This document shows, piece after piece, positions 42,930 to 51,338 of a stretch of 63,001 nucleotides of DNA. The notes beneath the pieces were generated by a model that saw only the letters and a program-made list of their open reading frames with translations, did not search any database and had not been told where the DNA came from. Source of the stretch: an uncultured Collinsella sp. (GTDB lineage: Bacteria; Actinomycetota; Coriobacteriia; Coriobacteriales; Coriobacteriaceae); NCBI GenBank assembly GCA_900549025.1, contig URMZ01000008.1:1-63001 (forward strand). Reading direction: 5' to 3'. The position numbers were made by a program, and so were the translations under genes. The first letter of the stretch is position 1. Every line of letters begins with the position of its first letter.

Positions 42930-43619
42930 ATGAAGCTGATGCTTGCCGAGGACGAACCCGGCCTCTCCCGTGCCCTTACCGCGATTCTTCAACATAGCGA
43001 CTACGAGGTCGACACCGCCCTCGACGGTCTGACGGCGCTCGAATATCTGCTCGCCAACGACTATGACGCCGCAATCCTAGATATCATGATGCCCGGCATG
43101 GATGGCATCGAGGTGCTCAAGCGCACGCGCGCCGCCGGCAAGCGACTGCCCATCATCATGCTCACGGCAAAAAGCGAGGTGTCCGATAAGGTCGAGGGCC
43201 TGGATGCCGGTGCCAACGATTACCTGACCAAGCCGTTTGCCGCCAAGGAACTGCTTGCGCGTATTCGTGCCATGACGCGCGCGGCGACGGCAATTGACGC
43301 CACGACGCTCAGTGTGGGCAACGTGCGCCTCGACACGGCGGCTTGCACACTCGTTGGGCCTTTGGGCGAGGAACATCTGGCCAACCGTGAGTTTCAGCTT
43401 ATGGAGCTCTTTATGCGTAACGCCGGCACGCGCATGCCCACCGAGCGTCTGATGCTCGGGGTTTGGGGTGAGGACGCACCCGAAGGCGCTAACGTGGTGT
43501 GGGTCTACATCTCGTACCTGCGCAAAAAGCTGACGGCGCTGGGTGCCAATGTGGCCATCCGCGCGTCGCGCAATCAGGGATATTCGCTTGAGGTTGTCGA
43601 GGAAGGCGAACAGGCGTGA
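42930..43619 (+). CDS. OmpR-family response regulator
   Basis: 229 aa. The receiver domain has the acidic pocket LAEDEP, the phospho-acceptor Asp in AAILDIMMPGMDG, and Lys in LTKPF. The C-terminal winged helix includes LANREFQLMELFMRN. It overlaps the histidine kinase by four bases. Together they probably control the ABC transporter genes that follow. Confidence 0.94.
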   Translation: MKLMLAEDEPGLSRALTAILQHSDYEVDTALDGLTALEYLLANDYDAAILDIMMPGMDGIEVLKRTRAAGKRLPIIMLTAKSEVSDKVEGLDAGANDYLTKPFAAKELLARIRAMTRAATAIDATTLSVGNVRLDTAACTLVGPLGEEHLANREFQLMELFMRNAGTRMPTERLMLGVWGEDAPEGANVVWVYISYLRKKLTALGANVAIRASRNQGYSLEVVEEGEQA

Positions 43620-44977
43620 GCGTGCGCGCGTGGTGCAAACGCATGACGGAGCGGTTTCACGCCGCCTCGAGTAGTACGGGGCGGGCAAATTCTGTTGACG
43701 CATTGGGCTGCCGCCTGCGTCGCAAGTTTATCCTCGTTGCCATGGGCGCCGTGACCGTGGTGCTCACGCTCATCATCGCCGGCATCAACATCGTCAATTA
43801 TTCGCATGTCTGCAAGATGGCCGACGCTCGCCTGGACTATATCCTGGCGGGCAAGGACGGTATCGATTGGGGGGACAAGCCAAAAGACGATCCCGCTAAT
43901 GGCAAGGATGCCGGCGATAGCCAGGCGGGCGTTCGCATCAGGCACTTCGAAGGTATGACGGCGGAGTCTCCCTTCGACACGCGCTACTTTACGGTGTCGA
44001 TTGCCGGCGGGCAGGTGACTGATGTCAACACGGCCCGCATTGCCGCGGTGGGTGCCAAGCGTGCCGCCCGCATCGCTGCAGGACTATATTCCAAGGGCTG
44101 GACCTCGGGCTTTTCTGGTAACTACCGCTATACGGTTACGGTTCAGGGCGACGAGACAACCTATGTGTTCGTGGACTGCTCACGCGAGCTTGCAAGCTTT
44201 CATTCGTTTTTGAGCGCGAGCGTGGCAATCAGTTGCATTGGCTGGCTGGCGGTGCTGGCAATTGTGGCGGGTGCCTCGGGCGCGGTGATTCGACCGATGG
44301 TCGAGAGCTACAGCAAGCAAAAGCGGTTCATTACCGATGCAAGCCATGAGATCAAGACGCCGCTGGCCGTGATTGACGCCGCTAACGAGGTGCAGGAAAT
44401 CGAGAGCGGCGAGAGCGAATGGACGCAGAGCATTCACGAGCAGGTCGCGCGGCTGACGGCGCTGACGGAGCGTCTGGTGTTCCTGGCGCGTATGGACGAG
44501 GGCTCGGCGGGCTTTACCATGACATCGATCGATCTTTCAGAGGCAGTGGACAAGGCGGCGGCGCCGTTTGGGTCGGTGGCGGTTTCGCGCGGAAAGCGGC
44601 TGGCGACGTCGATCGCGAGCGGCGTGCGAGCCCATGCCGATGCCGCGGCAGTGGCGCAGGTTGTTGAGCTGCTGCTGGACAATGCCACACGCTACGCAAG
44701 CGAGGACAGCGTGATTGAGCTGAGCCTGCGTGCCGTTTCGCGCGGTCAGGGTAAAGGTGCCGCCGAGCTTGTCGTATCGAACGCCGTGGACGAGCTGCCC
44801 GAAGGCGACCTGGACCGATTGTTCGACCGCTTCTATCGTGCAGACGTATCGCGCAGCTCCAAGACGGGCGGCTCGGGCGTGGGCCTATCCGTGGTACGAG
44901 CCATCGCCGAAGCCCATGGCGGGAGCGCTTCTGCCTGCGGCCACGGCAACCAGATTACCTTCACCGTCCGCCTCTAA
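43616..44977 (+). CDS. Sensor histidine kinase
   Basis: 453 aa. Membrane segments at about residues 38-62 (FILVAMGAVTVVLTLIIAGI) and ~200-220 (ISCIGWLAVLAIVAGA) bracket a ~140-residue extracytoplasmic sensor. The H-box is ITDASHEIKTPLAVID, N-box LLDNATRYA, G-boxes TGGSGVGLSVVRAIAEAHGG. The start is GTG in the overlap GTGA with the response regulator. The sensor is long, unlike BceS-type kinases, so it may sense a ligand directly. Confidence 0.93.
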   Translation: MSVRAWCKRMTERFHAASSSTGRANSVDALGCRLRRKFILVAMGAVTVVLTLIIAGINIVNYSHVCKMADARLDYILAGKDGIDWGDKPKDDPANGKDAGDSQAGVRIRHFEGMTAESPFDTRYFTVSIAGGQVTDVNTARIAAVGAKRAARIAAGLYSKGWTSGFSGNYRYTVTVQGDETTYVFVDCSRELASFHSFLSASVAISCIGWLAVLAIVAGASGAVIRPMVESYSKQKRFITDASHEIKTPLAVIDAANEVQEIESGESEWTQSIHEQVARLTALTERLVFLARMDEGSAGFTMTSIDLSEAVDKAAAPFGSVAVSRGKRLATSIASGVRAHADAAAVAQVVELLLDNATRYASEDSVIELSLRAVSRGQGKGAAELVVSNAVDELPEGDLDRLFDRFYRADVSRSSKTGGSGVGLSVVRAIAEAHGGSASACGHGNQITFTVRL

Positions 44978-45012
44978 AACCTACCAAAATAAACCTGTCC
45001 CTTTTTGGTCGG
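44978..45012 (-). repeat. Family T hairpin, copy T2
   Basis: Minus-strand version of T1: CCAAAAAGGGACAGGTTTAT then TTTGGTAGG. It begins at the histidine kinase stop and ends 50 bases before the ABC gene, so it may partly separate the two transcripts. Confidence 0.55.
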
Positions 45013-45062
45013 TGCGAAATGGGTAATACTAAGGAGTTATCCGACCAGATGGGAATTAATCG

Positions 45063-45764
45063 ATGGCTTATATCGAATTCAAAGACGTCATCAAGGCGCA
45101 CGGCGAGGGCGATGCCCGCATTCACGCGCTCGACGGCGCGAGCTTTACCGTTGAGCGCGGTGAGCTCGCCATTATCCTGGGCGCCTCGGGTGCCGGCAAG
45201 ACCACGGCGCTCAACATCCTGGGCGGCATGGATACGGTAACCTCCGGCACCGTGACGGTGGACGGGCGCGACGTGAGCTCCGCCAACGAGGCGCAGCTCG
45301 TGGAATACCGCCGTGCCGACGTCGGCTTTGTCTTCCAGTTCTACAATCTGGTCCCCAACCTGACGGCGCTCGAAAATGTCGAGCTTGCGGCGCAGATTTG
45401 CCCCGATTCGCTCGATGCCGAACAGACGCTTCGCCAGGTTGGCCTGGGCGGGCGCCTCGCCAACTTTCCGGCGCAGCTTTCGGGCGGCGAGCAGCAGCGC
45501 GTGTCCATTGCACGCGCACTGGCCAAGAATCCCAAGCTGCTCCTGTGCGACGAGCCCACGGGTGCACTCGACTACAAAACCGGTAAGCAGATTTTGCAGC
45601 TGTTGCAGGATACCTGCCGCAAGCAGGGCATTACGGTCATCATCATCACGCACAACTCCGCGCTCGCGCCCATGGCCGATCGTCTGATCCGCTTTAAGAG
45701 TGGTCGCGTGGAGAGCGAGACAGTTCAACAAAATCCCGTGCCTATCGAGACGATCGAGTGGTAG
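45063..45764 (+). CDS. ABC transporter ATP-binding protein (MacB/LolD type)
   Basis: 233 aa. Walker [10 protein letters not shown], signature [15 protein letters not shown], Walker [13 protein letters not shown]-loop IITHN. This subfamily pairs with FtsX-type permeases. It is followed directly by the permease gene, and preceded by a two-component system. Confidence 0.93.
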   Translation: MAYIEFKDVIKAHGEGDARIHALDGASFTVERGELAIILGASGAGKTTALNILGGMDTVTSGTVTVDGRDVSSANEAQLVEYRRADVGFVFQFYNLVPNLTALENVELAAQICPDSLDAEQTLRQVGLGGRLANFPAQLSGGEQQRVSIARALAKNPKLLLCDEPTGALDYKTGKQILQLLQDTCRKQGITVIIITHNSALAPMADRLIRFKSGRVESETVQQNPVPIETIEW

Positions 45765-45769
45765 CGCCC

Positions 45770-48535
45770 ATGGACCAAGATCGCCAAAACAGCCAGCGCC
45801 GCGACGCGCAGAACGCGGAGTGCGAGCAGGATTTTACGACCTACCGCACTGCTCAAAGCTCAAACGATATGGTCCCGACGGTTTTTCGCCGTGGCATCTA
45901 CCGCACAATCCGAGGCAGTCTTAAGCGCTTCTTGTCAATTGTGGTCATCACCGCGCTTGGCGTGAGCGTGATGTGCGGCCTTAAGGCGGGCTGCGAGGAT
46001 CTGCGCGATTCGGTTGACGCCTACTTTGACCAGCAGAGTGTCTATGACATTAACGTGCAGTCGACCTATGGCCTTACACGCGACGATCTTGCGGCTATCC
46101 AAGAGGTCGACGGCGTCGAGACGGCCGAGGGCATCTACACCGAGACCGCCTACACCGCCGTGGGCACAACGCGCGAGCGCGTGGTCGTACAGAGCCTTTC
46201 CAAGGAGAATATCGATCAGCCGGTGCTGGTGAGCGGCGATTTGCCCGAGAGTGCCGGTGAGGTTGCGGTGACATCGAAGTTCCTGAAGGCTTCGGGCAAA
46301 AAGCTCGGCGATACCGTGAGCTTTGCCGCCAATGACGCTAGCTCGTCGAACCAAAGCGCCAAGGACCAGTTTGCCGCGGGCGATTACACCATTACGGCCG
46401 AGGTCCTCGATCCCACCGATGTGAGCTCCGACTCGACCGTCAACGACTTTCGCGCTGCTTCGGCTGCGGACTATAAGTTCTATGTGAGCGAGGATGCCGC
46501 GACATCTTCCTCCTACTCCGCCGTCCGCGTGATCGTCGAGGGAGCCAAGAGCCTCAACTCCTATTCCGATGCCTACACGGCAAAGATCAACGAGGTCAAG
46601 AGCAATATCGAGGAGATCCGCGATGAACGCGAGAAGGCACGTGTTCAGGAACTGACGGTCGACACGCCGGCAAGCTTGGATGCGGCCGAGCGCCAGGCGA
46701 ATATGCTCTTTGGGATAGAGCAGGACAACATCAACCGCATGGCAGAGGGCAGTGAGGAGCGCGTGCAAGCGCAGGCCGACCTGGACCAGCGTCGCGCCGC
46801 CGCCGACCAGCAGTTTGCCGATGCCCGCGCCGAGCTCTCTGACCTGGGCGAATGCACCTGGTACATCCAGGACCGCGGCAATATCGCAAGTTACTCGAGC
46901 GTGGAGAGCGATAGCTCGTCAATTGAAGCCATCGCCACGGTGTTCCCTTTCATCTTCTTTATCGTCGCCGTGCTCATCAGCCTCACTACCGCCACGCGTA
47001 TGGTCGAGGAGGAGCGCACGCTCATTGGCCTGTACAAGGCGCTCGGCTACTCGCGCGAGCGCATCCTGTCCAAATACGTGGACTATGCGCTGTGGGCGTG
47101 CCTGATCGGCGGCGTGCTCGGCAATATCATCGGATTTGTGGGCCTGCCGCTGTTCCTGTTTACGGTGTTCGACGACATGTACTCGCTGCCCCAGATGCTG
47201 CTTTCGTACGATATCGTGTCGTCGCTCGTGTCGGTGGCGCTGTTTGCCGTGGGCGTGGTGGGCGCCACGATTATTGCCTGCCGCCACGAGATGGCCGAGA
47301 CCCCAGCCTCGCTCATGCGCCCCAAGGCCCCGCGCGCCGGCTCGCGTATCTTGCTCGAGCGCATCGGCTTTATCTGGCGCCGCATGGGCTTTTTGAACAA
47401 GGTGGCAGCACGTAACCTGTTCCGCTACAAAAAGCGCGCCTTTATGACCATCTTTGGCATCGCGGGCTGTACGGCGCTTGTGATTTGCGGCATGGGCATT
47501 CGTGATACGTCGGTCGCGCTTTCGCCCAAGCAGTACGGGCATATCACGCGCTATGACCTGCTGGCGGTTGCCAATCCCGACGATTTTTCGCAGACGTGCG
47601 CGGCGCTCGACGAGCGAAGCGCAGCCAAGGATTCCGACGTGACCGTGACTTCGACGCTGCCGATTATGACCGACAACGTCACCTTTACATTTGGCGGCAA
47701 GAGCGAGACCGTGCAGCTGATCGTGGTGCCCGATGACCGCACGAACGACCTGGACGACTACGTGCGTCTCGAGGATGAGTCCAAAGAGCCTCTATCTTTG
47801 CGCGACGGAGATGTGTATCTGAGCAAGAGTTCACAGCTGGTACTGGGGATTCAACCGGGCGATACGGCACACGTCCAGGATTCGTCGCTCAACGTAGCCA
47901 AGGTCAAAGTCAGCGACATTTCGCTCAACTATCTGGGCAACACGCTTTACATGACGCAGGGCACCTATGAGCGCGCGTTCGGTCGAAGCGCGCGCCTTAA
48001 CGGCGTCTTTGTGCTGCTTAAGGGCTCGTCGGCCGATCAGATTGCGTTTAGCAAGAAGCTTAAGAGCGACGGTTGGCTCACCATCTCGAGCACGGCTGAA
48101 CATTGGCAGAACTTCGAGGCGAACTTCACTATCATCAATTCCGTCGTGGTGCTCGTGACCTTTATGGCGGCGTGCCTATCGTTTGTGGTGGTGTTTACGC
48201 TGTCCAACACGAATATCTCCGAGCGCGAGCGCGAGCTGGCGACCATCAAGGTGCTGGGCTTCCGCCGTGGCGAGGTGCACCACTACGTCAACAAGGAGAC
48301 GTTGATCCTCACGGCGATCGGCGCTGCGCTGGGCGTGCCGCTGGGCGGCTTGCTGGCCGAGAGCTTTACCTACATTTTGCAGATGCCGTCGCTGTACTTT
48401 GACGTCGAGGTCGAGCCACTGAGCTACGTGCTCGCCGTGCTGCTGGCCTTTGGCTTTACGTTTATCGTCAACCTCGCCACCAATCGTACCCTCAACAAGA
48501 TCGACATGGTCGGCGCCCTCAAGAGCGCCGAGTAA
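45770..48535 (+). CDS. Large FtsX-family ABC permease with extracytoplasmic coiled coil
   Basis: About 921 aa. One membrane segment near residue 55 (LSIVVITALGVSVMCG) is followed by a ~350-residue extracytoplasmic part that ends in a charged helical stretch (NEVKSNIEEIRDEREKARV, then RRAAADQQFADARAEL). Then come three segments (FPFIFFIVAVLISLTTAT etc.), a second FtsX unit with its own external domain, and three last segments. Two FtsX repeats make this a fused double permease. The frame starts at GTG 45758; I prefer ATG 45770. Possible roles are lipoprotein or peptide export, or cell-envelope stress response; none is proven by sequence. Confidence 0.88.
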   Translation: MDQDRQNSQRRDAQNAECEQDFTTYRTAQSSNDMVPTVFRRGIYRTIRGSLKRFLSIVVITALGVSVMCGLKAGCEDLRDSVDAYFDQQSVYDINVQSTYGLTRDDLAAIQEVDGVETAEGIYTETAYTAVGTTRERVVVQSLSKENIDQPVLVSGDLPESAGEVAVTSKFLKASGKKLGDTVSFAANDASSSNQSAKDQFAAGDYTITAEVLDPTDVSSDSTVNDFRAASAADYKFYVSEDAATSSSYSAVRVIVEGAKSLNSYSDAYTAKINEVKSNIEEIRDEREKARVQELTVDTPASLDAAERQANMLFGIEQDNINRMAEGSEERVQAQADLDQRRAAADQQFADARAELSDLGECTWYIQDRGNIASYSSVESDSSSIEAIATVFPFIFFIVAVLISLTTATRMVEEERTLIGLYKALGYSRERILSKYVDYALWACLIGGVLGNIIGFVGLPLFLFTVFDDMYSLPQMLLSYDIVSSLVSVALFAVGVVGATIIACRHEMAETPASLMRPKAPRAGSRILLERIGFIWRRMGFLNKVAARNLFRYKKRAFMTIFGIAGCTALVICGMGIRDTSVALSPKQYGHITRYDLLAVANPDDFSQTCAALDERSAAKDSDVTVTSTLPIMTDNVTFTFGGKSETVQLIVVPDDRTNDLDDYVRLEDESKEPLSLRDGDVYLSKSSQLVLGIQPGDTAHVQDSSLNVAKVKVSDISLNYLGNTLYMTQGTYERAFGRSARLNGVFVLLKGSSADQIAFSKKLKSDGWLTISSTAEHWQNFEANFTIINSVVVLVTFMAACLSFVVVFTLSNTNISERERELATIKVLGFRRGEVHHYVNKETLILTAIGAALGVPLGGLLAESFTYILQMPSLYFDVEVEPLSYVLAVLLAFGFTFIVNLATNRTLNKIDMVGALKSAE

Positions 48536-48580
48536 CCTGTCCTGGGATTCAAGTTCTAGCGAGCTGCCGACGCGCCCGCA

Positions 48581-48894
48581 GCAGTATTTTTGCATAAACC
48601 GCTCCGCCAAATGCATACTTCGGTGGGGCGATTGCTTTTTGCCCACAGGTGCCCCAGGGGGCGCCGTGCAAATTCCGGAGTATTCAGCGTCCCGGGGTCC
48701 GCGGGCGCGGGGGCGGGTGCACAAAACCGCGCTGAAAGCCCCGATTCTGAGTCCCAACGCCTCTAGAGCCGCTCGTTTTTTTACAGGATGCGGCTCATGG
48801 TGCCTGCCTTTCGCCCAAAATCCAGTATGCAGGCACCCTCGGCTGCTGAATACTCCCAAAAATGCACGCCGCATTCTACCCTAGGCACCTGTAG
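48581..48894. repeat. Family P ~310-bp dispersed repeat, copy P1
   Basis: About 75-80% identical to P2 (50893-51206). It begins with a hairpin CGCTCCGCC / GGTGGGGCG followed by TTGCTTTTTGCCCACAGG. Internal inverted repeats: GTGCAAATTCCGGAGTATTC against GAATACTCCCAAAAATGCAC, and GGTGCCTGC / GCAGGCACC. No reliable gene. Confidence 0.7.
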
Positions 48895-48924
48895 CTACTC
48901 TGCGGGTGCGTGGCCTGATAGTAA

Positions 48925-48989
48925 GTTGCGGTGGAATAGTTCCTGTTTTATGGCTCTGCTATGCCAAACAGGAACTATTCCACCGCAAC
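48925..48989. repeat. Family H hairpin, copy H2
   Basis: A 24-bp perfect stem: GTTGCGGTGGAATAGTTCCT-GTTT against its complement, around TATGGCTCTGCTATGCC. The gap 48536-49174 holds P1, H2 and about 180 bases with nothing else visible. Confidence 0.7.
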
Positions 48990-49174
48990 ATATTGAGAGG
49001 GCTCTTGGCTGTTATGCGTACTGACATTTGTCATGAAATGGCGGGCCATTAGGGGTTGCTACTCGTAGTTGCGGTAGGGTTGGGGCAGATTCTAACTAGA
49101 AATGGTGGTCGCTACCGGTTGTTCTCGGCATACTCGGCTCATTCGATTACGGTCGCCACATGAAAGGAACTGTC

Positions 49175-50095
49175 ATGGATCTTGCGATGGCACAGCGCCT
49201 CGTCGTTCGCCGCAAAGCTGCCGGTCTTTCCCAAGAGGCGCTTGCTGCTCAGCTTGGCGTAAGTCGCCAGGCTGTCAGCAAATGGGAACGCAGCGAATCC
49301 TCGCCCGATACCGATAACCTTATTGCGCTCGCCGCGCTGTATGGCGTGTCACTGGATGAGTTGCTATATGGGGAAGCGGCTAGCGATGTCGACACCTCGG
49401 CCGACGATGACGTTGACGCCAATAATTCAGGCGAGTCTGAAGGCGCCGAGTCTTCTACCGAGCACGTGGATTCTGACGGCAAGCCACTTGTCGACATTTC
49501 TCTCGCACATGGTATCCACGTTATTGATCCCAACAAAGGCGAAGAGGTCCATGTTGGCTGGAATGGTATCCACGTGGCTAACGAGCGCAAGGGTGAAGAG
49601 GTCCATGTGGGGCCGGGCGGATTGCATATCGATACGCTAGAGGACGATGGACACAGCGTACATACCAATGCCGACGGCACCGTCACCGTCGACGGAGAGA
49701 CCTTTTCGAGCTGGAAAGAGGCGCACGACAAGCTCGACCATCATGGCAAGCATTTCCACACCAAGCTCGGTCGCGCATGGAATAAGTTTCCCTTTCCTGC
49801 ACTTGTCGTCCTCGCCTATCTCGCGCTCGGCATCGTCTGCGGCAAGTGGGGCATGGGGCTCTTTCTGGTCTTTCTGATTCCCGTCTACTACGCGATGGGC
49901 GACTTCATCGACCGACGTCATCTATCTAAGCTAATCGGCAGCGTCTATCCAACAGCCGCCATTGCCTGGTTCCTCTATATGTGGCTTTGCTTGGCGCAGC
50001 CCCATCCCGCATGGGTCATCCTCATCACCATCCCAGTTGTAAAAGCACTCATGCGCTGGTGCCGAAAGCAATGGAAACGCCGCAAACAAACCTAA
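49175..50095 (+). CDS. Membrane-anchored XRE-family HTH protein with internal repeats
   Basis: About 306 aa. Residues 1-65 are an XRE helix-turn-helix (LSQEALAAQLGVSRQAVSKW). An acidic linker (SDVDTSADDDVDANNSGESE) follows. Then come short repeats, KGEEVHVGWNGIHV and KGEEVHVGPGGLHI, with a related GIHVIDPN start, which look like beta-turn units. Three or four membrane segments lie at about 205-290 (PALVVLAYLALGIVCGKWGM onward), and the tail is basic. A DNA-binding domain tethered to the membrane suggests a one-component sensor, with the repeat region as a spacer or ligand part. The ATG at 49175 has AAAGGA upstream. No target genes adjoin. Confidence 0.8.
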   Translation: MDLAMAQRLVVRRKAAGLSQEALAAQLGVSRQAVSKWERSESSPDTDNLIALAALYGVSLDELLYGEAASDVDTSADDDVDANNSGESEGAESSTEHVDSDGKPLVDISLAHGIHVIDPNKGEEVHVGWNGIHVANERKGEEVHVGPGGLHIDTLEDDGHSVHTNADGTVTVDGETFSSWKEAHDKLDHHGKHFHTKLGRAWNKFPFPALVVLAYLALGIVCGKWGMGLFLVFLIPVYYAMGDFIDRRHLSKLIGSVYPTAAIAWFLYMWLCLAQPHPAWVILITIPVVKALMRWCRKQWKRRKQT

Positions 50096-50145
50096 GCCGC
50101 TCCAACCCGCCAGCACTGCTTGGACAACGCCGCTCGCCCCTTCCA

Positions 50146-50211
50146 AGTTGCGGTGAAATACGGACTGTTGAGGACCTTGGAGCGTCTAACAGTCCCTATT
50201 TCACCGCAACT
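50146..50211. repeat. Family H hairpin, copy H3
   Basis: AGTTGCGGTGAAATA and GACTGTT pair with AACAGTC and TATTTCACCGCAACT. Relative to H1, the mid-stem bases differ on both arms together. Confidence 0.65.
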
Positions 50212-50281
50212 CACGAATGGAGCGGGCAATTCCAGCACGGGAACTGGCATTTAACTCACTGCGTGCCAAGAAAAGGCCGAT

Positions 50282-50405
50282 TTACTACGATGAACTCGAT
50301 GAGGCCGACCACACCCATCTTTTTCAAAAATCGGCAAGCTTTCTACCTGCGGTTTTACTTTCACCCTTTTCGGCATGGTCGAAGGCATTCGAATCATCGT
50401 AGTAA
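50282..50405. repeat. Family N/D nested palindrome, copy N2
   Basis: Ends TTACTACGATGA and TCATCGTAGTAA; inner GGCCGACCA against TGGTCGAAGGC. The loop holds ACCTGCGGTTTTAC, complement GTAAAACCGCAGGT. It lies in the 50096-50542 gap, where I see no gene. Confidence 0.55.
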
Positions 50406-50542
50406 TTAGGCGCATTTTGTAGCAAACGGTTCATTCAAGCTCGAACTCGAAGACCGATGGTCCCCTCATCCACGGCTGCGAGCGAAAATACCAAATAGAA
50501 TAAAAATCGAATGGCTAAGTCTGTTTGGCGAACGGAGGCAAT

Positions 50543-50872
50543 ATGGGCAAGGTAGCTGAAAGCGACTGGAAGCTGTTTAAGGAGCTGCTCCCAAAATGGC
50601 AAGAAAGCTATATGGAAATGCTCATCGGCCAATACATCGAGATACTAAACGGCGGCAGCGAAGCGTCTAGTAGATTTTGGGCGCTAGAAGAGCGCATCAA
50701 TAGGGACAAGCTGTCCTCGGGAGTGCTAGCAAACGATATTCGCCGCAGCACCATGCATTATGAGATTGCCAGCTTGCTTTCCGATAACGTGATCACGCTC
50801 GACGACCTTGATGGTTTCACCGAAGACATTAAGGGCTACGCACGACGTTGCATCGGTCGGCAAGAACGCTGA
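50543..50872 (+). CDS. Conserved small hypothetical protein of gut bacteria
   Basis: 109 aa, helical, no membrane segment. It begins GKVAESDWKLFKELLPKWQE and has RFWALEERINRD and a middle RRSTMHYEIASLL. I recall near-identical layouts in many gut Clostridia proteins of unknown function, so transfer between gut bacteria is likely. GGAGG lies five bases before the ATG at 50543. It is flanked by repeat elements on both sides and by no related genes. Confidence 0.75.
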   Translation: MGKVAESDWKLFKELLPKWQESYMEMLIGQYIEILNGGSEASSRFWALEERINRDKLSSGVLANDIRRSTMHYEIASLLSDNVITLDDLDGFTEDIKGYARRCIGRQER

Positions 50873-50892
50873 GCGACATGCGCATCCACAGG

Positions 50893-51206
50893 CGCTATAC
50901 TGCATAAACTGCCCCGTCGAATGTATATTTCGGCGGGGCGGTTGCTTTTTGCCCACAGGTACCCCAGGGGGCGGCGTGCAAATTCCGGAGTATTCAGCAT
51001 CCCGGAGTCCGCAGGTGCGGGAACGGGTGCACAAAACCGCGCTGAATGCCCTGGTCCTGGACCCCCAATGCCTCAAGAGCTGGTCATTTTTTACAGAACG
51101 CGGCCCATGGTGCCTGCCTTTCTCCCAAAATCCAGTATGCAGGCACCCTCGGCTGCTGAATACTCCCAAAAATGCACGCCGCATCCTACCCCAGGCACCC
51201 GCAGCA
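50893..51206. repeat. Family P ~310-bp dispersed repeat, copy P2
   Basis: Second copy of P1. The first hairpin is GCCCCGTCG / CGGCGGGGC, with changes relative to P1 on both sides of the stem. The segment from CCAGTATGCAGGCACCCTCG through AATGCACGCCGC is almost identical to P1. Confidence 0.7.
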
Positions 51207-51242
51207 AGAAGACGAATAGCCTCGACCTCCCTAGTTGCCGCA

Positions 51243-51315
51243 GGAGGCCCCAGGGCTTACCTCCCAAATCTTTCCGCAGGACGGAAGGATTTGGGAGGTA
51301 AGCCCTGGGGCCTCC
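51243..51315 (-). repeat. Family E short hairpin, copy E6
   Basis: Outer arms GGAGGCCCCAGGGCTTACCT and complement (28 bp). The loop on the minus strand is CTTCCGTCCTGCGGAAAG, i.e. the two signatures CGTCC and CTGCGG joined with no inner stem. It lies just past pfkA, co-oriented. A further 14-bp inverted repeat encloses it (51211-51224 and 51334-51347). Confidence 0.7.
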
Positions 51316-51338
51316 GATGAGAGCAGTTTCGGCCGAGG

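Noticed and set aside
48590..48874. Similar minus-strand reading frames in P1 and P2 (starting MRRAFLGVFSSRGCLHTGFW)
   Set aside because: The similarity follows directly from the DNA repeat. The P1 frame runs on into an antisense region of the permease gene and the P2 frame into the 109-aa gene, and there is no SD. Kept as a repeat, not a gene.
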